NCBI RefSeq assembly: GCF_008298035.1
Contig: NZ_CP042910.1
Location: 7,750,001 to 7,814,000, forward strand
Length of the DNA stretch: 64,000 nt
DNA from: Gimesia maris
GTDB lineage: Bacteria > Planctomycetota > Planctomycetia > Planctomycetales > Planctomycetaceae
Direction: 5' to 3'
The translations under genes and the position numbers were made by a program. Below the pieces are notes generated by a model. The model saw only the letters and a program-made list of their open reading frames with translations. It was not told the origin of the DNA and did no database searches. Shown here in pieces: positions 52,849-63,229 of this stretch; the stretch's first letter is position 1, and every line of letters starts with the position of its first letter.

Positions 52849-55215
52849 ATGAACAGACAATTTTTTTTACCGGCTTTCTGGGCAACTCTCACAGGACTGT
52901 CACTGCTGCTGATTGCTGCCATGACAGACGTCAAAACGCCACAGTCTCTGTTTATTTCCCCTCAACACTCAGTGAAGACACCACAGGATGTTCCTGAGAA
53001 CAGGGTCGCAGATGCGCAGCCAGCAGCGGTTCCGGCACAGCCTGAAGCAACCAGTACGTTGCCTCCGCAATCTCGACCTGTATCAGAACCGGAACTCACT
53101 CAAACCACTGAACTACCGCCGCCGGTGGAATCCGCTGTTCTACCAGCGAAAGCGGCATCAAAAAATGTATCGCTCAGAAAAGAGCCTGCACGATCGCGAC
53201 TGCTGGTAGAACCGGGTATCGAAATTTCTACGATTCCAGATGCCAGTCCCCGTGCGCGATCCATTCAATTCAACGTCGCCAGTGATGACGACCTGGTGGC
53301 ACCGCAGCCGAAATCATCAAAAATGGAACTCCGCCTGGCCAGTCTGACACAACAGGTCGACCGGCTGACCAGTCTGCAACTGCAGGCACAACAGCAGTCC
53401 AACATGGAACTGGCGCAGAATACCAACCGCCTGGAACAGGCGACGCAACTCCTGCAACAGATGCAACAGATGAATCAGCTCCGGGATCTGGAACGGAAAC
53501 TGGACGGCATGCAGGGCAAAGACCCGGCCGGCCCCGCAGCGACAGAAAAAAATGCGGAACCGCCTGTCACAGAAGCACCTGCAGCAGAGACGGTAGAAAC
53601 GACAAAGAAAAAACCGGTCTTGAAAATCAGCCCGAACAACGATTCCAGCGAAACATTTTCGCTCCAGATTCAGGATGCCGAAATCATGCAGGTCCTGGAC
53701 ATGCTCGGCGAACTTTCCGGTTTGAATATCCTGACAGGGCAGGGCGTAACCGGTACGATCTCGGCAAATTTGAAAAATGTCACACCGGCCCAGGCATTGG
53801 ATGCCATCCTGCGTTCGCGCGATCTGACCTCCGAAAAAGAAGGCGAGTTCATCTATGTAATGACCCAGGCTCAGCTTGAGCTTAAAAAGAAATCCAGCCG
53901 CAAAGTCATCACCAAGTTATATAGCCCGTTCTATATCAGTGCCAAAGAGCTACAGAACCTGATCACTCCCATTCTGACTGAGAATGTCGGCATCGTTTCA
54001 CTGACCTCCCCCAGTGAGGTCGGCATCGCACCCGATCCTACCAGTGCAGGTGGCGACTCCTTTGCGCAGACAGATTCGATCCTTGTACGCGATTATCCGG
54101 AAATTCTGGAAGAAGTAGACCGTCTGCTGGAAAAGATGGACATCCCTCCGATGCAGGTCGTGATCGAAGCGATGATTCTCAGCGTCGCCCTGAACGACGA
54201 TATGAAATTTGGCGTCAATTTTGCCATGCTGGGTGGAAATAACAAAAATCTGGTCGTGGATGGAAATGGAAATACACTCAATAATGCCAGTGGTTTCCCT
54301 GGTTCAGGTTCTTCTTCCATAGTGCCGCCTACGGGTCAGTTTATAGCAGATGTAGCAGGTCTGAAATATGGTTTCCTGCATGGAGATATCAGTGGTTTTA
54401 TCGAAGCACTGGAAGATGTGACAGAGACGAATCTGATCGCTTCACCACAACTGCGCGCGTTGAACAAACAGAAAGCCGAGTTGATTATCGGTGACCGTAT
54501 CAGTTATTCCACAGTGACTCAGAATGGAAACACTTCGATCCAGAATGTAAACTTTCTGGACTCCGGGATTGTATTGAACCTGCGGCCATTCATCACTCCC
54601 GATGGTCAGATCCGCATGGAAGTCCATCCCGAACGCAGTTCTGCCACCATCAACCCGAGTACCAATCTGCCCGACCTGCGAACGACCGAGGTTACCACCA
54701 ACGTCATGGTTCGAGACGGCCATACCGTTGTCATCGGTGGTTTAATCGAAGAACGAACTTCTGATACCCGGAATCAGGTTCCCTTCCTGGGAGCGCTTCC
54801 TGTGATTGGCAATGCGTTTCGTCAGCAGCGCGAAATCACGAACCGGACGGAATTGATCGTATTGATTACTCCACGAATCGTGCGTGCAGAAGCCGCGCTG
54901 GCCGAAGGTGAAATACTGAAACACGAAGGTGCAGAACGTCTCGAAAACTTCAAGAAGAGTTTCCTGCCCATCAATCAGGTGCGCATCGTACAGTCACATA
55001 TTGACAGAGCAAAGAAATTCCTGCGAATCGGCAATCTGCCCAAAGCCAGAGAACAGATCAAAATTGCCGTACGACTGGACAAAAACAATATCGAAGCGAT
55101 TCAGCTGAAAAACTACATCGAACAGGCATTGATCAATCGCAACCGGGGAATGATCGGGTTACCGCCCGTGTCTGGTCCGGAAGTTCATGCTCCCACTCTG
55201 GAAGGAGCACCCTGA
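52849..55215 (+). CDS. pilQ: Type IV pilus / type II secretion secretin with C-terminal TPR tail
   Basis: 788 residues; ATG 52831 and TTG 52816 are other possible starts. A signal-like N-terminus, a disordered Pro/Ala region, a Gln-rich coiled coil (about 160-220), an STN/N0-type domain (about 270-340, LQIQDAEIMQVLDMLGELSG), an N1-like domain, and the secretin core (about 430-680): VVIEAMILSV, GLKYGFLHGD, GHTVVIGGLIEERT, LPVIGNAF and ELIVLITPRIV. The last 75 residues carry a TPR-like hairpin (RAKKFLRIGNLPKAREQIKIA), which ordinary secretins lack. It forms the outer-membrane gate. Confidence 0.9.
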   Translation: MNRQFFLPAFWATLTGLSLLLIAAMTDVKTPQSLFISPQHSVKTPQDVPENRVADAQPAAVPAQPEATSTLPPQSRPVSEPELTQTTELPPPVESAVLPAKAASKNVSLRKEPARSRLLVEPGIEISTIPDASPRARSIQFNVASDDDLVAPQPKSSKMELRLASLTQQVDRLTSLQLQAQQQSNMELAQNTNRLEQATQLLQQMQQMNQLRDLERKLDGMQGKDPAGPAATEKNAEPPVTEAPAAETVETTKKKPVLKISPNNDSSETFSLQIQDAEIMQVLDMLGELSGLNILTGQGVTGTISANLKNVTPAQALDAILRSRDLTSEKEGEFIYVMTQAQLELKKKSSRKVITKLYSPFYISAKELQNLITPILTENVGIVSLTSPSEVGIAPDPTSAGGDSFAQTDSILVRDYPEILEEVDRLLEKMDIPPMQVVIEAMILSVALNDDMKFGVNFAMLGGNNKNLVVDGNGNTLNNASGFPGSGSSSIVPPTGQFIADVAGLKYGFLHGDISGFIEALEDVTETNLIASPQLRALNKQKAELIIGDRISYSTVTQNGNTSIQNVNFLDSGIVLNLRPFITPDGQIRMEVHPERSSATINPSTNLPDLRTTEVTTNVMVRDGHTVVIGGLIEERTSDTRNQVPFLGALPVIGNAFRQQREITNRTELIVLITPRIVRAEAALAEGEILKHEGAERLENFKKSFLPINQVRIVQSHIDRAKKFLRIGNLPKAREQIKIAVRLDKNNIEAIQLKNYIEQALINRNRGMIGLPPVSGPEVHAPTLEGAP

Positions 55216-55217
55216 GC

Positions 55218-56297
55218 ATGCTTCGAGTTCACGACAGGGCCTTTCATTATGTCAGAATGATGTTCTGTGCAGCGGGTCTCGTCTTGAGTGGTTGTCAAAC
55301 CGTGCCCGTCACCAGCCTGGCATTTCTGCCTGAAGCTGGTTCGATACAGAAAACAGCAGAACCACATGCCGAGGAAGCTGCGCAAAGACAGTCTGCATCT
55401 CCCTATAATCAGCAGGCGAATCAACTCATTCAGCAGGCGCTCGAACATTATTCGAATGGGGAATTAAATCGCGCCAAAGTGCTATTGGCCTCCGCACGTG
55501 AAATTGATCCTGGTCATATTGGCACTTTCGAAATCGAGGCCCAGCTCTCTTACGACATGGGAGACCGCAATCAGTTTCTGCAATCGCTGCGGGCCATCCG
55601 GGCGGCCAGTCCTGATGATTCCGAAAAGCAGAGTGCCATCGGAACCCTGTTCTTTCAGGCAGGTCAGACGCAGGAAGGGATCGCCTGTCTGAATCGCGCC
55701 ATCGAGTTAAAACCGCATGATGAAAACTATGCGCTCAAACTCGCATCCTTTTACGAACAGGCGGGCAGAACCGAGGAAGCCCAGAAAGTCCTGTTAAAAG
55801 CACTGCACACCACGCCGGGAAGTCGACGTTTACCGATTGCCCTGGGTCGGATCTGCGAAGCCAGCCAGCAGTGGAGTCAGGCCAGCGTCTATTACGCCAT
55901 GGTCGTCAATCATTTCCCCGAGAACCATGTCTGGCGAAAACAGCGGGCACGCTGCCTGTATTATTCCGGTAATTTTACAGCGGCTTTCGAAGAGTTCTCC
56001 ACCTGTCAGAAAAACGATCCTGAATCGTTGTCGCTCGCGGAAATCATCGCCTTTGGTGACGCTGCCTTACAGATTGGTAACCTGGAAAAAGCTCAATCGC
56101 TGTTTGATGGTCTTTCCGTGAAGTATCAGCGCCAGTTAATCCATGTAGAAATATTACGCGGATTGTGCGCAATAAACCGGGGCCAGAGTACCAGTGCAAA
56201 AAACATTATTGCTACAGCCCGCAAAAAATGGCCGAACGATGAGACCCTGCTGGAAGTCGCCGCTTTGATTCCGCCAGAACAGCCAACCGTACGGTAA
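55218..56297 (+). CDS. TPR lipoprotein (PilF/PilW-like pilotin candidate)
   Basis: 359 residues starting two bp after the secretin stop. A signal ends with lipobox LSGC (about residue 26). About eight TPR-type repeats fill residues 70-350, for example AKVLLASAREIDPGHIGT and AIGTLFFQAGQTQEGIACLNRAIELKP. In pseudomonads and Myxococcus a TPR lipoprotein (PilF/Tgl) guides secretin assembly. Position beside the secretin makes that role likely here, but this is inference. Confidence 0.78.
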   Translation: MLRVHDRAFHYVRMMFCAAGLVLSGCQTVPVTSLAFLPEAGSIQKTAEPHAEEAAQRQSASPYNQQANQLIQQALEHYSNGELNRAKVLLASAREIDPGHIGTFEIEAQLSYDMGDRNQFLQSLRAIRAASPDDSEKQSAIGTLFFQAGQTQEGIACLNRAIELKPHDENYALKLASFYEQAGRTEEAQKVLLKALHTTPGSRRLPIALGRICEASQQWSQASVYYAMVVNHFPENHVWRKQRARCLYYSGNFTAAFEEFSTCQKNDPESLSLAEIIAFGDAALQIGNLEKAQSLFDGLSVKYQRQLIHVEILRGLCAINRGQSTSAKNIIATARKKWPNDETLLEVAALIPPEQPTVR

Positions 56298-56508
56298 CTT
56301 CGCCACGTGACCGCATTTACACATATTCAAGTGCCAATCACATTCTCTATTCCGAAATTGGACAATCGGCAGATTGTAACCTAGATTTAAAAAGTGAGTT
56401 ATCTTCCTGACGGCCCTGTTGGAATCTGTGAAGAATGACTCGTTTTCGGAACTTTTAATGTGAACAACGTTTTTCAGTGGAATTCATTCGACTGAGAAAG
56501 AACTGGCA

Positions 56509-57975
56509 ATGAATATATCTGGCAAATACTGGTTTCTGATACTGCTCCTGCTGACAGTGAGTTGTGTAGACAACCTGCTGGTCATCAGCCAGACGGTAAG
56601 CCCGGCTTATGCGTTCCTGATCGCTTTTGCCGCATCACTGGCTGGCTGGGCCTGGTTCATGAAAAGCATCAAACACGATCAGCAGCAGATCGCAGCCTGC
56701 CTGAGAAACCCGGAACTGGCGCGCCCCGATTTTCAACGTAAGAACTTCTATGGATCTGTTTTCGCTGAAGCGATGCACAAAATGGAAGAATCTGATACGG
56801 AGCTTTCCACGACAAACCAGGTCAAAACCATGCTCAAAGCCAGGGTTAATTCGCTGTTAAAAAAAGAAGCCCTGGTCGAATCCGTCCTCGATAACCTGGA
56901 AATCGGAATTCTGGTTTTTGACGCGAAACAGGAACTGGAATTTACCAACCAGGCTGCAAATTCATTTCTGCTGGCGGGAACAGATCAGAAACAAACGACG
57001 AGTGAATCCGGTCTCTCGCTGGGAAAACCGGTTGTGGAGCAAACAGTCATTCCGGAACTGGCAAAACTGCTGGCGAAAACGATTGAACGCAAAGAAGCCA
57101 CCTTTCGCAGACGTACCGAATTTGAATTTACCAGCAACGGGATCTCAAACCAGTATCGGGCGATTGCGACGAATCTCACAGATGAGAATCAGGTCGCGCT
57201 GGGCACCGTGGTCGTCGTTGAAAATATCGGCGTAGAAGCCGATGAGAAAACGCAACACGCCGAATTCGTCTCCTCCGTCGCACACGAACTCAAAACTCCC
57301 ATGTCGGGAATCAAAGCCTACATTGAAATGCTGATTGACGGTGATTGTGAACCAGAGGAAGCAGACGAGCTTTATGGATTCATCAATGACCAGATTGATC
57401 GATTGACCCGACTGGTCAACAGCATGCTGAACCTGGCCCGCATCGAGAGTGGTGTGGTCGAAATTAAAAGACACGATCATGAACTGAACGACATTCTGAA
57501 AACAGCCGCGGATGTGATTTCGCCTACCGCCACCGAAAAGGATATCAAGTTTACCGCAGAACTGAGTGATATGTACCTGCCTGTATTTGTTGACAAAGAC
57601 ATGCTGGGACAGGCGATCATCAACCTGCTCTCCAATGCGGTGAAGTATACACCCAACGGTAGAGAAGTCCGGCTTCGCAGTAGAATGGAAGATACAACTG
57701 CCGTGATTGAAGTCCGCGATACCGGACTGGGTATCCCGGAAAATTCATTGCCTCATATTTTTGATCGTTTCTACCGTGTTCCGGAAAATAACCGTTCCGC
57801 TGCAGGAACCGGCCTGGGACTGGCCCTGGTTCATTTTATTGTCACCAACGTACACAACGGTTCGATTTCAGTACAATCCCAAGTCGATGAGGGGACCTGC
57901 TTTACTGTTACGATCCCACTGGGTCACAAAGAACAGAAGCGAAAAAAGCAACTGGCCCCGCCAGCAAACGCCTGA
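56509..57975 (+). CDS. PAS-containing sensor histidine kinase
   Basis: 488 residues. Two N-terminal spans (YWFLILLLLTVSCVDNLL and AFLIAFAASLAGWAWF) with almost no periplasmic loop, a linker coiled coil, a PAS-like domain (about 125-240, ILVFDAKQELEFTNQAANSFL), the HisKA box EFVSSVAHELKTPMSGIKAY with the phospho-His, and an ATPase domain with NLLSNAVKYTP, DTGLGIPE and GTGLGLALV. With no extracytoplasmic sensor it probably reads a membrane or cytoplasmic signal. A receiver gene follows after 57 nt. Confidence 0.92.
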   Translation: MNISGKYWFLILLLLTVSCVDNLLVISQTVSPAYAFLIAFAASLAGWAWFMKSIKHDQQQIAACLRNPELARPDFQRKNFYGSVFAEAMHKMEESDTELSTTNQVKTMLKARVNSLLKKEALVESVLDNLEIGILVFDAKQELEFTNQAANSFLLAGTDQKQTTSESGLSLGKPVVEQTVIPELAKLLAKTIERKEATFRRRTEFEFTSNGISNQYRAIATNLTDENQVALGTVVVVENIGVEADEKTQHAEFVSSVAHELKTPMSGIKAYIEMLIDGDCEPEEADELYGFINDQIDRLTRLVNSMLNLARIESGVVEIKRHDHELNDILKTAADVISPTATEKDIKFTAELSDMYLPVFVDKDMLGQAIINLLSNAVKYTPNGREVRLRSRMEDTTAVIEVRDTGLGIPENSLPHIFDRFYRVPENNRSAAGTGLGLALVHFIVTNVHNGSISVQSQVDEGTCFTVTIPLGHKEQKRKKQLAPPANA

Positions 57976-58032
57976 GTAGAACGTACCGTTCACAGCCCCA
58001 ATGAAAGAAGTAGTGAGAAAAGGAGTGAGAAA

Positions 58033-58422
58033 ATGAATCACCTGATTTATATTTGTGATGACGACTCGCATATCGTTCGTGCCATCAGCATGAAGCTGAG
58101 AAAAGCAGGCTTTGATGTAGAATGTTTTCCCGATGGTTTTGAATGCTGGGAAAAATCCCGGCAACAGGCGCCCCATATGATTATCACAGACCTGCAGATG
58201 CCTCGTATGAACGGCCTGGAACTTTGTGAGAAAATTCGAGCATTGGAAACAACCAGATTGATCCCGATTACGTTATTAACCGGGAAAGGTTTTGAATTCG
58301 ATCATGATGAGTATATGCAGACACTGAAAATCACCAACGTGATGGTAAAACCATTCAGCCCCAAAAAACTGCTGATGCAGGTTCAGGAATCGCTCAATCT
58401 GACCAACGATGTAATTGGTTAA
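58033..58422 (+). CDS. Single-domain response regulator (receiver only)
   Basis: 129 residues: acidic pair ICDDDSH, phospho-Asp in MIITDLQMPRMNG, Thr in LLTGKG and the lysine in VMVKPFSP. There is no output domain, so it must pass the signal by protein contact, CheY-like. The obvious donor is the adjacent kinase, and the targets could be the pilus motors or the neighbouring diguanylate cyclase. Confidence 0.92.
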   Translation: MNHLIYICDDDSHIVRAISMKLRKAGFDVECFPDGFECWEKSRQQAPHMIITDLQMPRMNGLELCEKIRALETTRLIPITLLTGKGFEFDHDEYMQTLKITNVMVKPFSPKKLLMQVQESLNLTNDVIG

Positions 58423-58459
58423 GTCGCTCAACGAAACAAACATTCTGAAACTCTTATTT

Positions 58460-59971
58460 ATGCGAAATTATTATACTGCCATCCAGTTCTGGTCTTATTC
58501 GCTGCTGGTAGTCTGTCTTTGTCCGCTGGCCGTTTTTCTGGGCTCGTACATGAACTGGCCACTGGGCGTGGCGCCATTGCTGCTGCTTGCACCGCCCACG
58601 GTCCTCGCTGCGGTTTCATCACCGCGGATCTGTTACTGGACCATCACGGCCATTTCCGTCGGTTCCTGTTTCGCGGAAACGTACTTCCGCACAGACTCCG
58701 TAAACGGAAAAAACAGCTACATACTCAGCATATTAAGCGCTGCCGTTCTGATTGGACTCGTCTTACTGATCGATCTGTACATAGGCAAGTTAAGAAGAAA
58801 GCTTTCTCAAATTCATCAGCAGAACGATGATCTGGTACGTCAATTGTACGAATCTCAGAAAGAGTCATTCACGCATCAGCAGAAGACCGTAGACGCCGAT
58901 GAAACAAAAAACAGACAACTCGCGGAATCCAGGGATACTTCTACAGGAGAAGTCGGCGTCAATTATCCGCTGCTTCTGCTGACACTTCAGGATATTGGTC
59001 GACGTATCTCTACAAATCAGTCCAATGAATCTCTGATTCCCACGGTCATCAGCACGGCGAAAGCTTCGCTGCAGTGTGAGTACTGCCAGGTATATCTATG
59101 GGACAGTAAATCACGCTCTCTGAAAAATGCGCTGCCGGCCCGTGCCCGCGATCAGTTGAATTATCGTCCGGTTCCCAACAGCGGTGTGGCTGCCTGGGTG
59201 ATTGAACATCGTCAGATTGTCATGCGAAACGATGCCGAACAGGATTATCGACTCAAACGGATTCTGGATGAAGATCCCAATATGCCCGATGCCATCGCGC
59301 CCCTCACCGTTGGTTCCGACCTGATTGGTCTGATGGTGATTGATAAAGTGGATGTGGAATCACCCACGATAGGGCGGCTTCTGTATATTCTTTCCAATAT
59401 CTATGCCCTGGGTATCAAGAATTCCCAGTTGTTTAAACGCATTGAAGAAATGGCCAGCCGCGATGGTCTGACTGGTTTGTTCAATCATGCCACCTTCCAG
59501 GAAAAACTGCACGAGCTGGTTACACAGGCGGATGCCCAGTCTAGTCAGCTCAGTATCATCATGAGCGACATTGACCACTTCAAATCATTCAACGACACCT
59601 ACGGCCATCAGGCTGGTGATTTTGTGTTGAAGGAAGTGGCACGGATCTGGAAAACCGTCATGCCGGAAAAAGCAATTATTGCCCGCTACGGCGGAGAAGA
59701 ATTCATCGGAGTTCTGCTGGATCATGAATATTCACAAGCCATGCAGATTGCCGAAGACCTGCGTGAAACTCTGGTAAACTGCCCGATCCTGTTTGAAGGA
59801 CAACAGTTGCAGGTTACTGCCAGCTTCGGCGTCACCGAATTCAAATATCCTGCCACAACGACAAATGAACTGGTTCGGATTGCCGATGAGAATTTATACA
59901 AAGCCAAAGAAAGCGGTCGAAATCAGGTTGTCGGACTCGATCCTAATTCCACCAGAAAACCCAGTATTTAG
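58460..59971 (+). CDS. Membrane GAF-GGDEF diguanylate cyclase
   Basis: 503 residues from ATG 58460; a TTG at 58415 overlapping the receiver stop is the alternative, and neither has a strong ribosome site. Several spans (about 7-110), a coiled coil, a GAF domain (about 190-335, LQCEYCQVYLWD and AIAPLTVGSDLIGLMVI), and a GGDEF domain (about 350-490) with FKSFNDTYGHQAGD and the active-site YGGEEF. It should make c-di-GMP. The RxxD inhibitory site that normally lies five residues before GG(D/E)EF is absent, so product inhibition is probably weak. Confidence 0.92.
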   Translation: MRNYYTAIQFWSYSLLVVCLCPLAVFLGSYMNWPLGVAPLLLLAPPTVLAAVSSPRICYWTITAISVGSCFAETYFRTDSVNGKNSYILSILSAAVLIGLVLLIDLYIGKLRRKLSQIHQQNDDLVRQLYESQKESFTHQQKTVDADETKNRQLAESRDTSTGEVGVNYPLLLLTLQDIGRRISTNQSNESLIPTVISTAKASLQCEYCQVYLWDSKSRSLKNALPARARDQLNYRPVPNSGVAAWVIEHRQIVMRNDAEQDYRLKRILDEDPNMPDAIAPLTVGSDLIGLMVIDKVDVESPTIGRLLYILSNIYALGIKNSQLFKRIEEMASRDGLTGLFNHATFQEKLHELVTQADAQSSQLSIIMSDIDHFKSFNDTYGHQAGDFVLKEVARIWKTVMPEKAIIARYGGEEFIGVLLDHEYSQAMQIAEDLRETLVNCPILFEGQQLQVTASFGVTEFKYPATTTNELVRIADENLYKAKESGRNQVVGLDPNSTRKPSI

Positions 59972-59981
59972 ATACGAAATC

Positions 59982-60317
59982 ATGCAGATCACAACCGAAA
60001 TTTTTGGAAATGTCATGGTGGCTCATACGCCGGACGAATTGACGGATGATACTTCCACCGAATTCGTCAATGCCCTGACTGCTGCCATCAATGAACAACA
60101 TTTTCAGGTCGTGCTGCAGATGGACCACAGTGAAACCCTGGATAGTGCGGGCCTGGAAGCTCTGCTGGATATTCAGGATCTGACCCGCGAACAGGGTGGA
60201 AATCTCAAGATCAGTGGCCTGGAAGATCCAGGCAAGAAGATTCTGGAAATCACACGCATTGATCAGCGAATCGATCTGTTCGATTCCGTGATCGATGCGG
60301 TCTCCAGTTTTCAATAA
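59982..60317 (+). CDS. STAS-domain protein (anti-anti-sigma-like)
   Basis: 111 residues from ATG 59982. The STAS fold has VVLQMDHSETLDSAGLEALLDIQDLTREQGGNLKISGL, where the Ser of DSAG is the usual phosphorylation site. STAS proteins either release sigma factors from anti-sigma kinases or act in other scaffolds. No matching anti-sigma kinase or sigma gene is in the cluster. Only 18 nt separate it from pilB, suggesting co-expression with the pilus motor. Confidence 0.85.
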   Translation: MQITTEIFGNVMVAHTPDELTDDTSTEFVNALTAAINEQHFQVVLQMDHSETLDSAGLEALLDIQDLTREQGGNLKISGLEDPGKKILEITRIDQRIDLFDSVIDAVSSFQ

Positions 60318-60335
60318 TAAATTGATGCGTAAATT

Positions 60336-62084
60336 ATGAATACCAACTCACTGCTCCAACCGAAAATGCGACTCGGTGATCTGCTCGTTTACAAAGAGTA
60401 TATCACTCTGGAACAGTTAGAGTCCGCGCTGGAAGCACAGTCACAGGGAGACGGCAGTCAGCTGCTGGGCGAACTGCTGGTCAATAATGAATATTGTACC
60501 GAGGATCAGGTACTGGAATGCCTGGCGCTCGAGTACCGGATTCCCTACGTGCAGCTCGACAGCCGCATGTTCGATTCGAAGATTTTTGATATCCTGCCCC
60601 GCGATTTTGTCGAAAAACATACCGTTCTGCCGCTGTTTAAAGTCCGAAATGTTCTGACCGTTGCCGTCGCTGAACCAACGAACGTCTTCCTGGTAGATCA
60701 ACTCAGAGACCTGACCAAAACGGAAATTCAAATCGTTGCGGCAAGTGCCCGCGAGATTCGGCGGATGGTGCAAACCTATATGCCGAATACGAATGTCTTT
60801 GTTATCGACGATATCATTGACGATGCGAACGGCACGAATGTCGAGCTGATTGAAGAGTCGATCGATGACATCGGCTTTGATGCCGAGTTTGCCGGCCAGA
60901 GCCCGATCATCAAACTGGTGAATTACATCATCTACAACGCCGTTCGAGAAGGCGCCAGTGATATTCACATTGAACCGACCGAACAGCAACTGCGGGTCCG
61001 CTACCGTGTGGATGGGGTGTTACAGCAGGCACTGGAACCACCAGTGCACCTGGCACCCGCGGTTTCTTCCCGTATCAAGATTATGGCCAGCCTCGATATC
61101 AGTGAACGTCGACTTCCCCAGGATGGTCGAATTCACGTCTTGATGGAAGGCCGCCCGATTGACCTGCGCGTCAGTACCCTGCCGATGCCCACCGGTGAAA
61201 AAGTGGTGATCCGTATTCTGGATAACCGCAGCGTGAATATTTCACTGGAACAACTCGGTTTCAGTTCCGAAGTTCTGGAACATTTTACCGAACAGCTTGA
61301 TAAACCCAACGGTATTATTCTGGTGACCGGTCCCACGGGTAGTGGTAAGAGTACCACTCTCTATGCAGCGCTGAACGCCGTCAGTTCCATTGAAAAAAAT
61401 GTGTGTACGGTCGAAGATCCGATCGAATATCAGCTGCCGATGATCAACCAGTTTCAGGTCAACGAAAAGATTGGGCTCTCTTTTGCTTCCATTCTGAGAA
61501 GTCTGCTGCGACAGGACCCCGATGTCATCATGGTCGGCGAAATTCGCGATCAGGAAACCGGCAAGATTGCGATCCAGGCTGCTCTGACAGGCCACCTGGT
61601 CTTCAGTACGCTGCATACCAATGATGCCATTTCAGCTGTGACACGACTGATTAATATGGGGGTTGATGATTACCTCATTGGCGCCGCCCTGAATATGGCG
61701 CTCGCCCAGCGACTGTGTCGCAAATTATGCCCGAAATGCAAAACACCTTATGAATTGCCCAAGGCGATGCAGCTGGCTGTGGAACGTATCGGGCTGGATG
61801 TAGAAGAGTTTTATCGAGGTAAAGGCTGTAAACGCTGTCGCAATACCGGTTTTTCCGGCCGGATCGGCGTCCACGAAATTCTGACGATCGATGATCCACT
61901 GCGGGAAATCATCACCACGAATCCCACCGTGGCGGCAGTCAAAGAGTATGCCCAGAATAATGGCATGATTCCACTACGGTATGATGCGCTGCGAAAAGCA
62001 AAAGAAGGAATGACCACCATCGAGGAAGCCCTTAAAGTCAGCGATGAAGGCTGGATTCCCCGAAAGTCCTCACTCAAACATTAA
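60336..62084 (+). CDS. pilB: Type IV pilus assembly ATPase PilB / GspE
   Basis: 582 residues. An N-terminal MshEN/T2SSE-N domain ([20 protein letters not shown]), DIHIEP, the Walker [16 protein letters not shown] (about 331-345), the Asp box EDPIEYQLP, the Walker B region [15 protein letters not shown], the His box [14 protein letters not shown], and the zinc tetracysteine CPKC...CKRC (about 465-510). It powers pilus extension. The N-terminal fold often binds c-di-GMP in MshE-type motors, which would fit the adjoining cyclase; I could not verify the binding motif fully. Confidence 0.94.
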   Translation: MNTNSLLQPKMRLGDLLVYKEYITLEQLESALEAQSQGDGSQLLGELLVNNEYCTEDQVLECLALEYRIPYVQLDSRMFDSKIFDILPRDFVEKHTVLPLFKVRNVLTVAVAEPTNVFLVDQLRDLTKTEIQIVAASAREIRRMVQTYMPNTNVFVIDDIIDDANGTNVELIEESIDDIGFDAEFAGQSPIIKLVNYIIYNAVREGASDIHIEPTEQQLRVRYRVDGVLQQALEPPVHLAPAVSSRIKIMASLDISERRLPQDGRIHVLMEGRPIDLRVSTLPMPTGEKVVIRILDNRSVNISLEQLGFSSEVLEHFTEQLDKPNGIILVTGPTGSGKSTTLYAALNAVSSIEKNVCTVEDPIEYQLPMINQFQVNEKIGLSFASILRSLLRQDPDVIMVGEIRDQETGKIAIQAALTGHLVFSTLHTNDAISAVTRLINMGVDDYLIGAALNMALAQRLCRKLCPKCKTPYELPKAMQLAVERIGLDVEEFYRGKGCKRCRNTGFSGRIGVHEILTIDDPLREIITTNPTVAAVKEYAQNNGMIPLRYDALRKAKEGMTTIEEALKVSDEGWIPRKSSLKH

Positions 62085-62143
62085 TCACCGTTATTAACCT
62101 CTCGGTGTGAATAGATATAGATTCTCGTGAAAGCGACTCCACT

Positions 62144-63214
62144 ATGGAAATGAATGATCTGTTACATGCAGCTGTTGACAGCAATGCGTCTGATATCCTG
62201 CTCGCCATCGATGCTGCGCCGATGTTTCGCATTGATGGAACACTGAAAAAAACGGCGCTTGAACCACTCGATCCGGTTACGATCAGCGACCTGTGCGATC
62301 AGGTTCTCAATCCACAACAGAAAGAAATACTCGACAGGCAGAAGGACGTTGATTTTGCCATTACTATCCCGCGTCTGGGACGTTTTCGTTTCAACATCCA
62401 TGTCCAGCGCGGCACCTATGCAGCAGCGATCCGCCGTTTTTCAAATGAAATCTGTTCATTGAGCAGCCTGGATTTACCCCCGGTCGTGGAAGAATTGACG
62501 CGACTGAAAACAGGTTTGATCCTGGTGACCGGGCAGACCGGTTCCGGTAAATCAACGACGCTTGCCGCGATGGTCGAAGCCATTAATCAACGGGATGCCA
62601 AGCATATTATTACGCTCGAAGACCCCATTGAATATCAGTTTCAGCATGGTCGATCCCTGATCGAACAGCGGGAAATCGGCGAAGACTGTCCGGGATTTGC
62701 GTCCGGTCTGAAACACGTTCTCCGCCAGGATCCGGATGTCATTCTCATCGGCGAGTTGCGGGATCTGGATACAATCCGCGTCGCTTTGCAGGCCGCAGAA
62801 ACGGGGCATCTGGTGCTGTCATCTCTGCACGTTTCCAGCGCAGCCGGCGTGGTGGATCGTCTGGTTGAAGTTTTTCCGCCGGAAGAACAGTCCCAGGTTC
62901 GCAGTCACCTTGCCGAAACGTTGCGCGGAGTCATCACACAGAAACTGTTACCAGCGGCTGATGGTAACGGGCGCGTTGCCGCGCTCGAAATCATGCTCAT
63001 GAACCGGGCCGTGCAGACCAGTATTCGTGAATCGACTTCGCATTTGATCCCCGGGATCATTTCGACGAGCCGACGCATGGGGATGCAGACCATGGAACAG
63101 GCGTTGAAAGAACAGCTACTGAATGGAAAAGTTGATCCGGACATCATTGATGAACATCTGCAGGAGTTAAAAGGAGAGTCACCGAAAGAATATTCACAGG
63201 GATTACTCGCGTAA
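62144..63214 (+). CDS. pilT: Twitching-motility retraction ATPase PilT
   Basis: 356 residues: SDILLAIDAAPMFRIDG, Walker [16 protein letters not shown] (about 129-143), [40 protein letters not shown] and the His box TGHLVLSSLHVSSA. Its presence argues for retractable pili rather than a pure secretion system. The C-terminal AIRAGKT-like end typical of proteobacterial PilT is not evident. Confidence 0.92.
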   Translation: MEMNDLLHAAVDSNASDILLAIDAAPMFRIDGTLKKTALEPLDPVTISDLCDQVLNPQQKEILDRQKDVDFAITIPRLGRFRFNIHVQRGTYAAAIRRFSNEICSLSSLDLPPVVEELTRLKTGLILVTGQTGSGKSTTLAAMVEAINQRDAKHIITLEDPIEYQFQHGRSLIEQREIGEDCPGFASGLKHVLRQDPDVILIGELRDLDTIRVALQAAETGHLVLSSLHVSSAAGVVDRLVEVFPPEEQSQVRSHLAETLRGVITQKLLPAADGNGRVAALEIMLMNRAVQTSIRESTSHLIPGIISTSRRMGMQTMEQALKEQLLNGKVDPDIIDEHLQELKGESPKEYSQGLLA

Positions 63215-63229
63215 TCAGAAAGCACTCCC

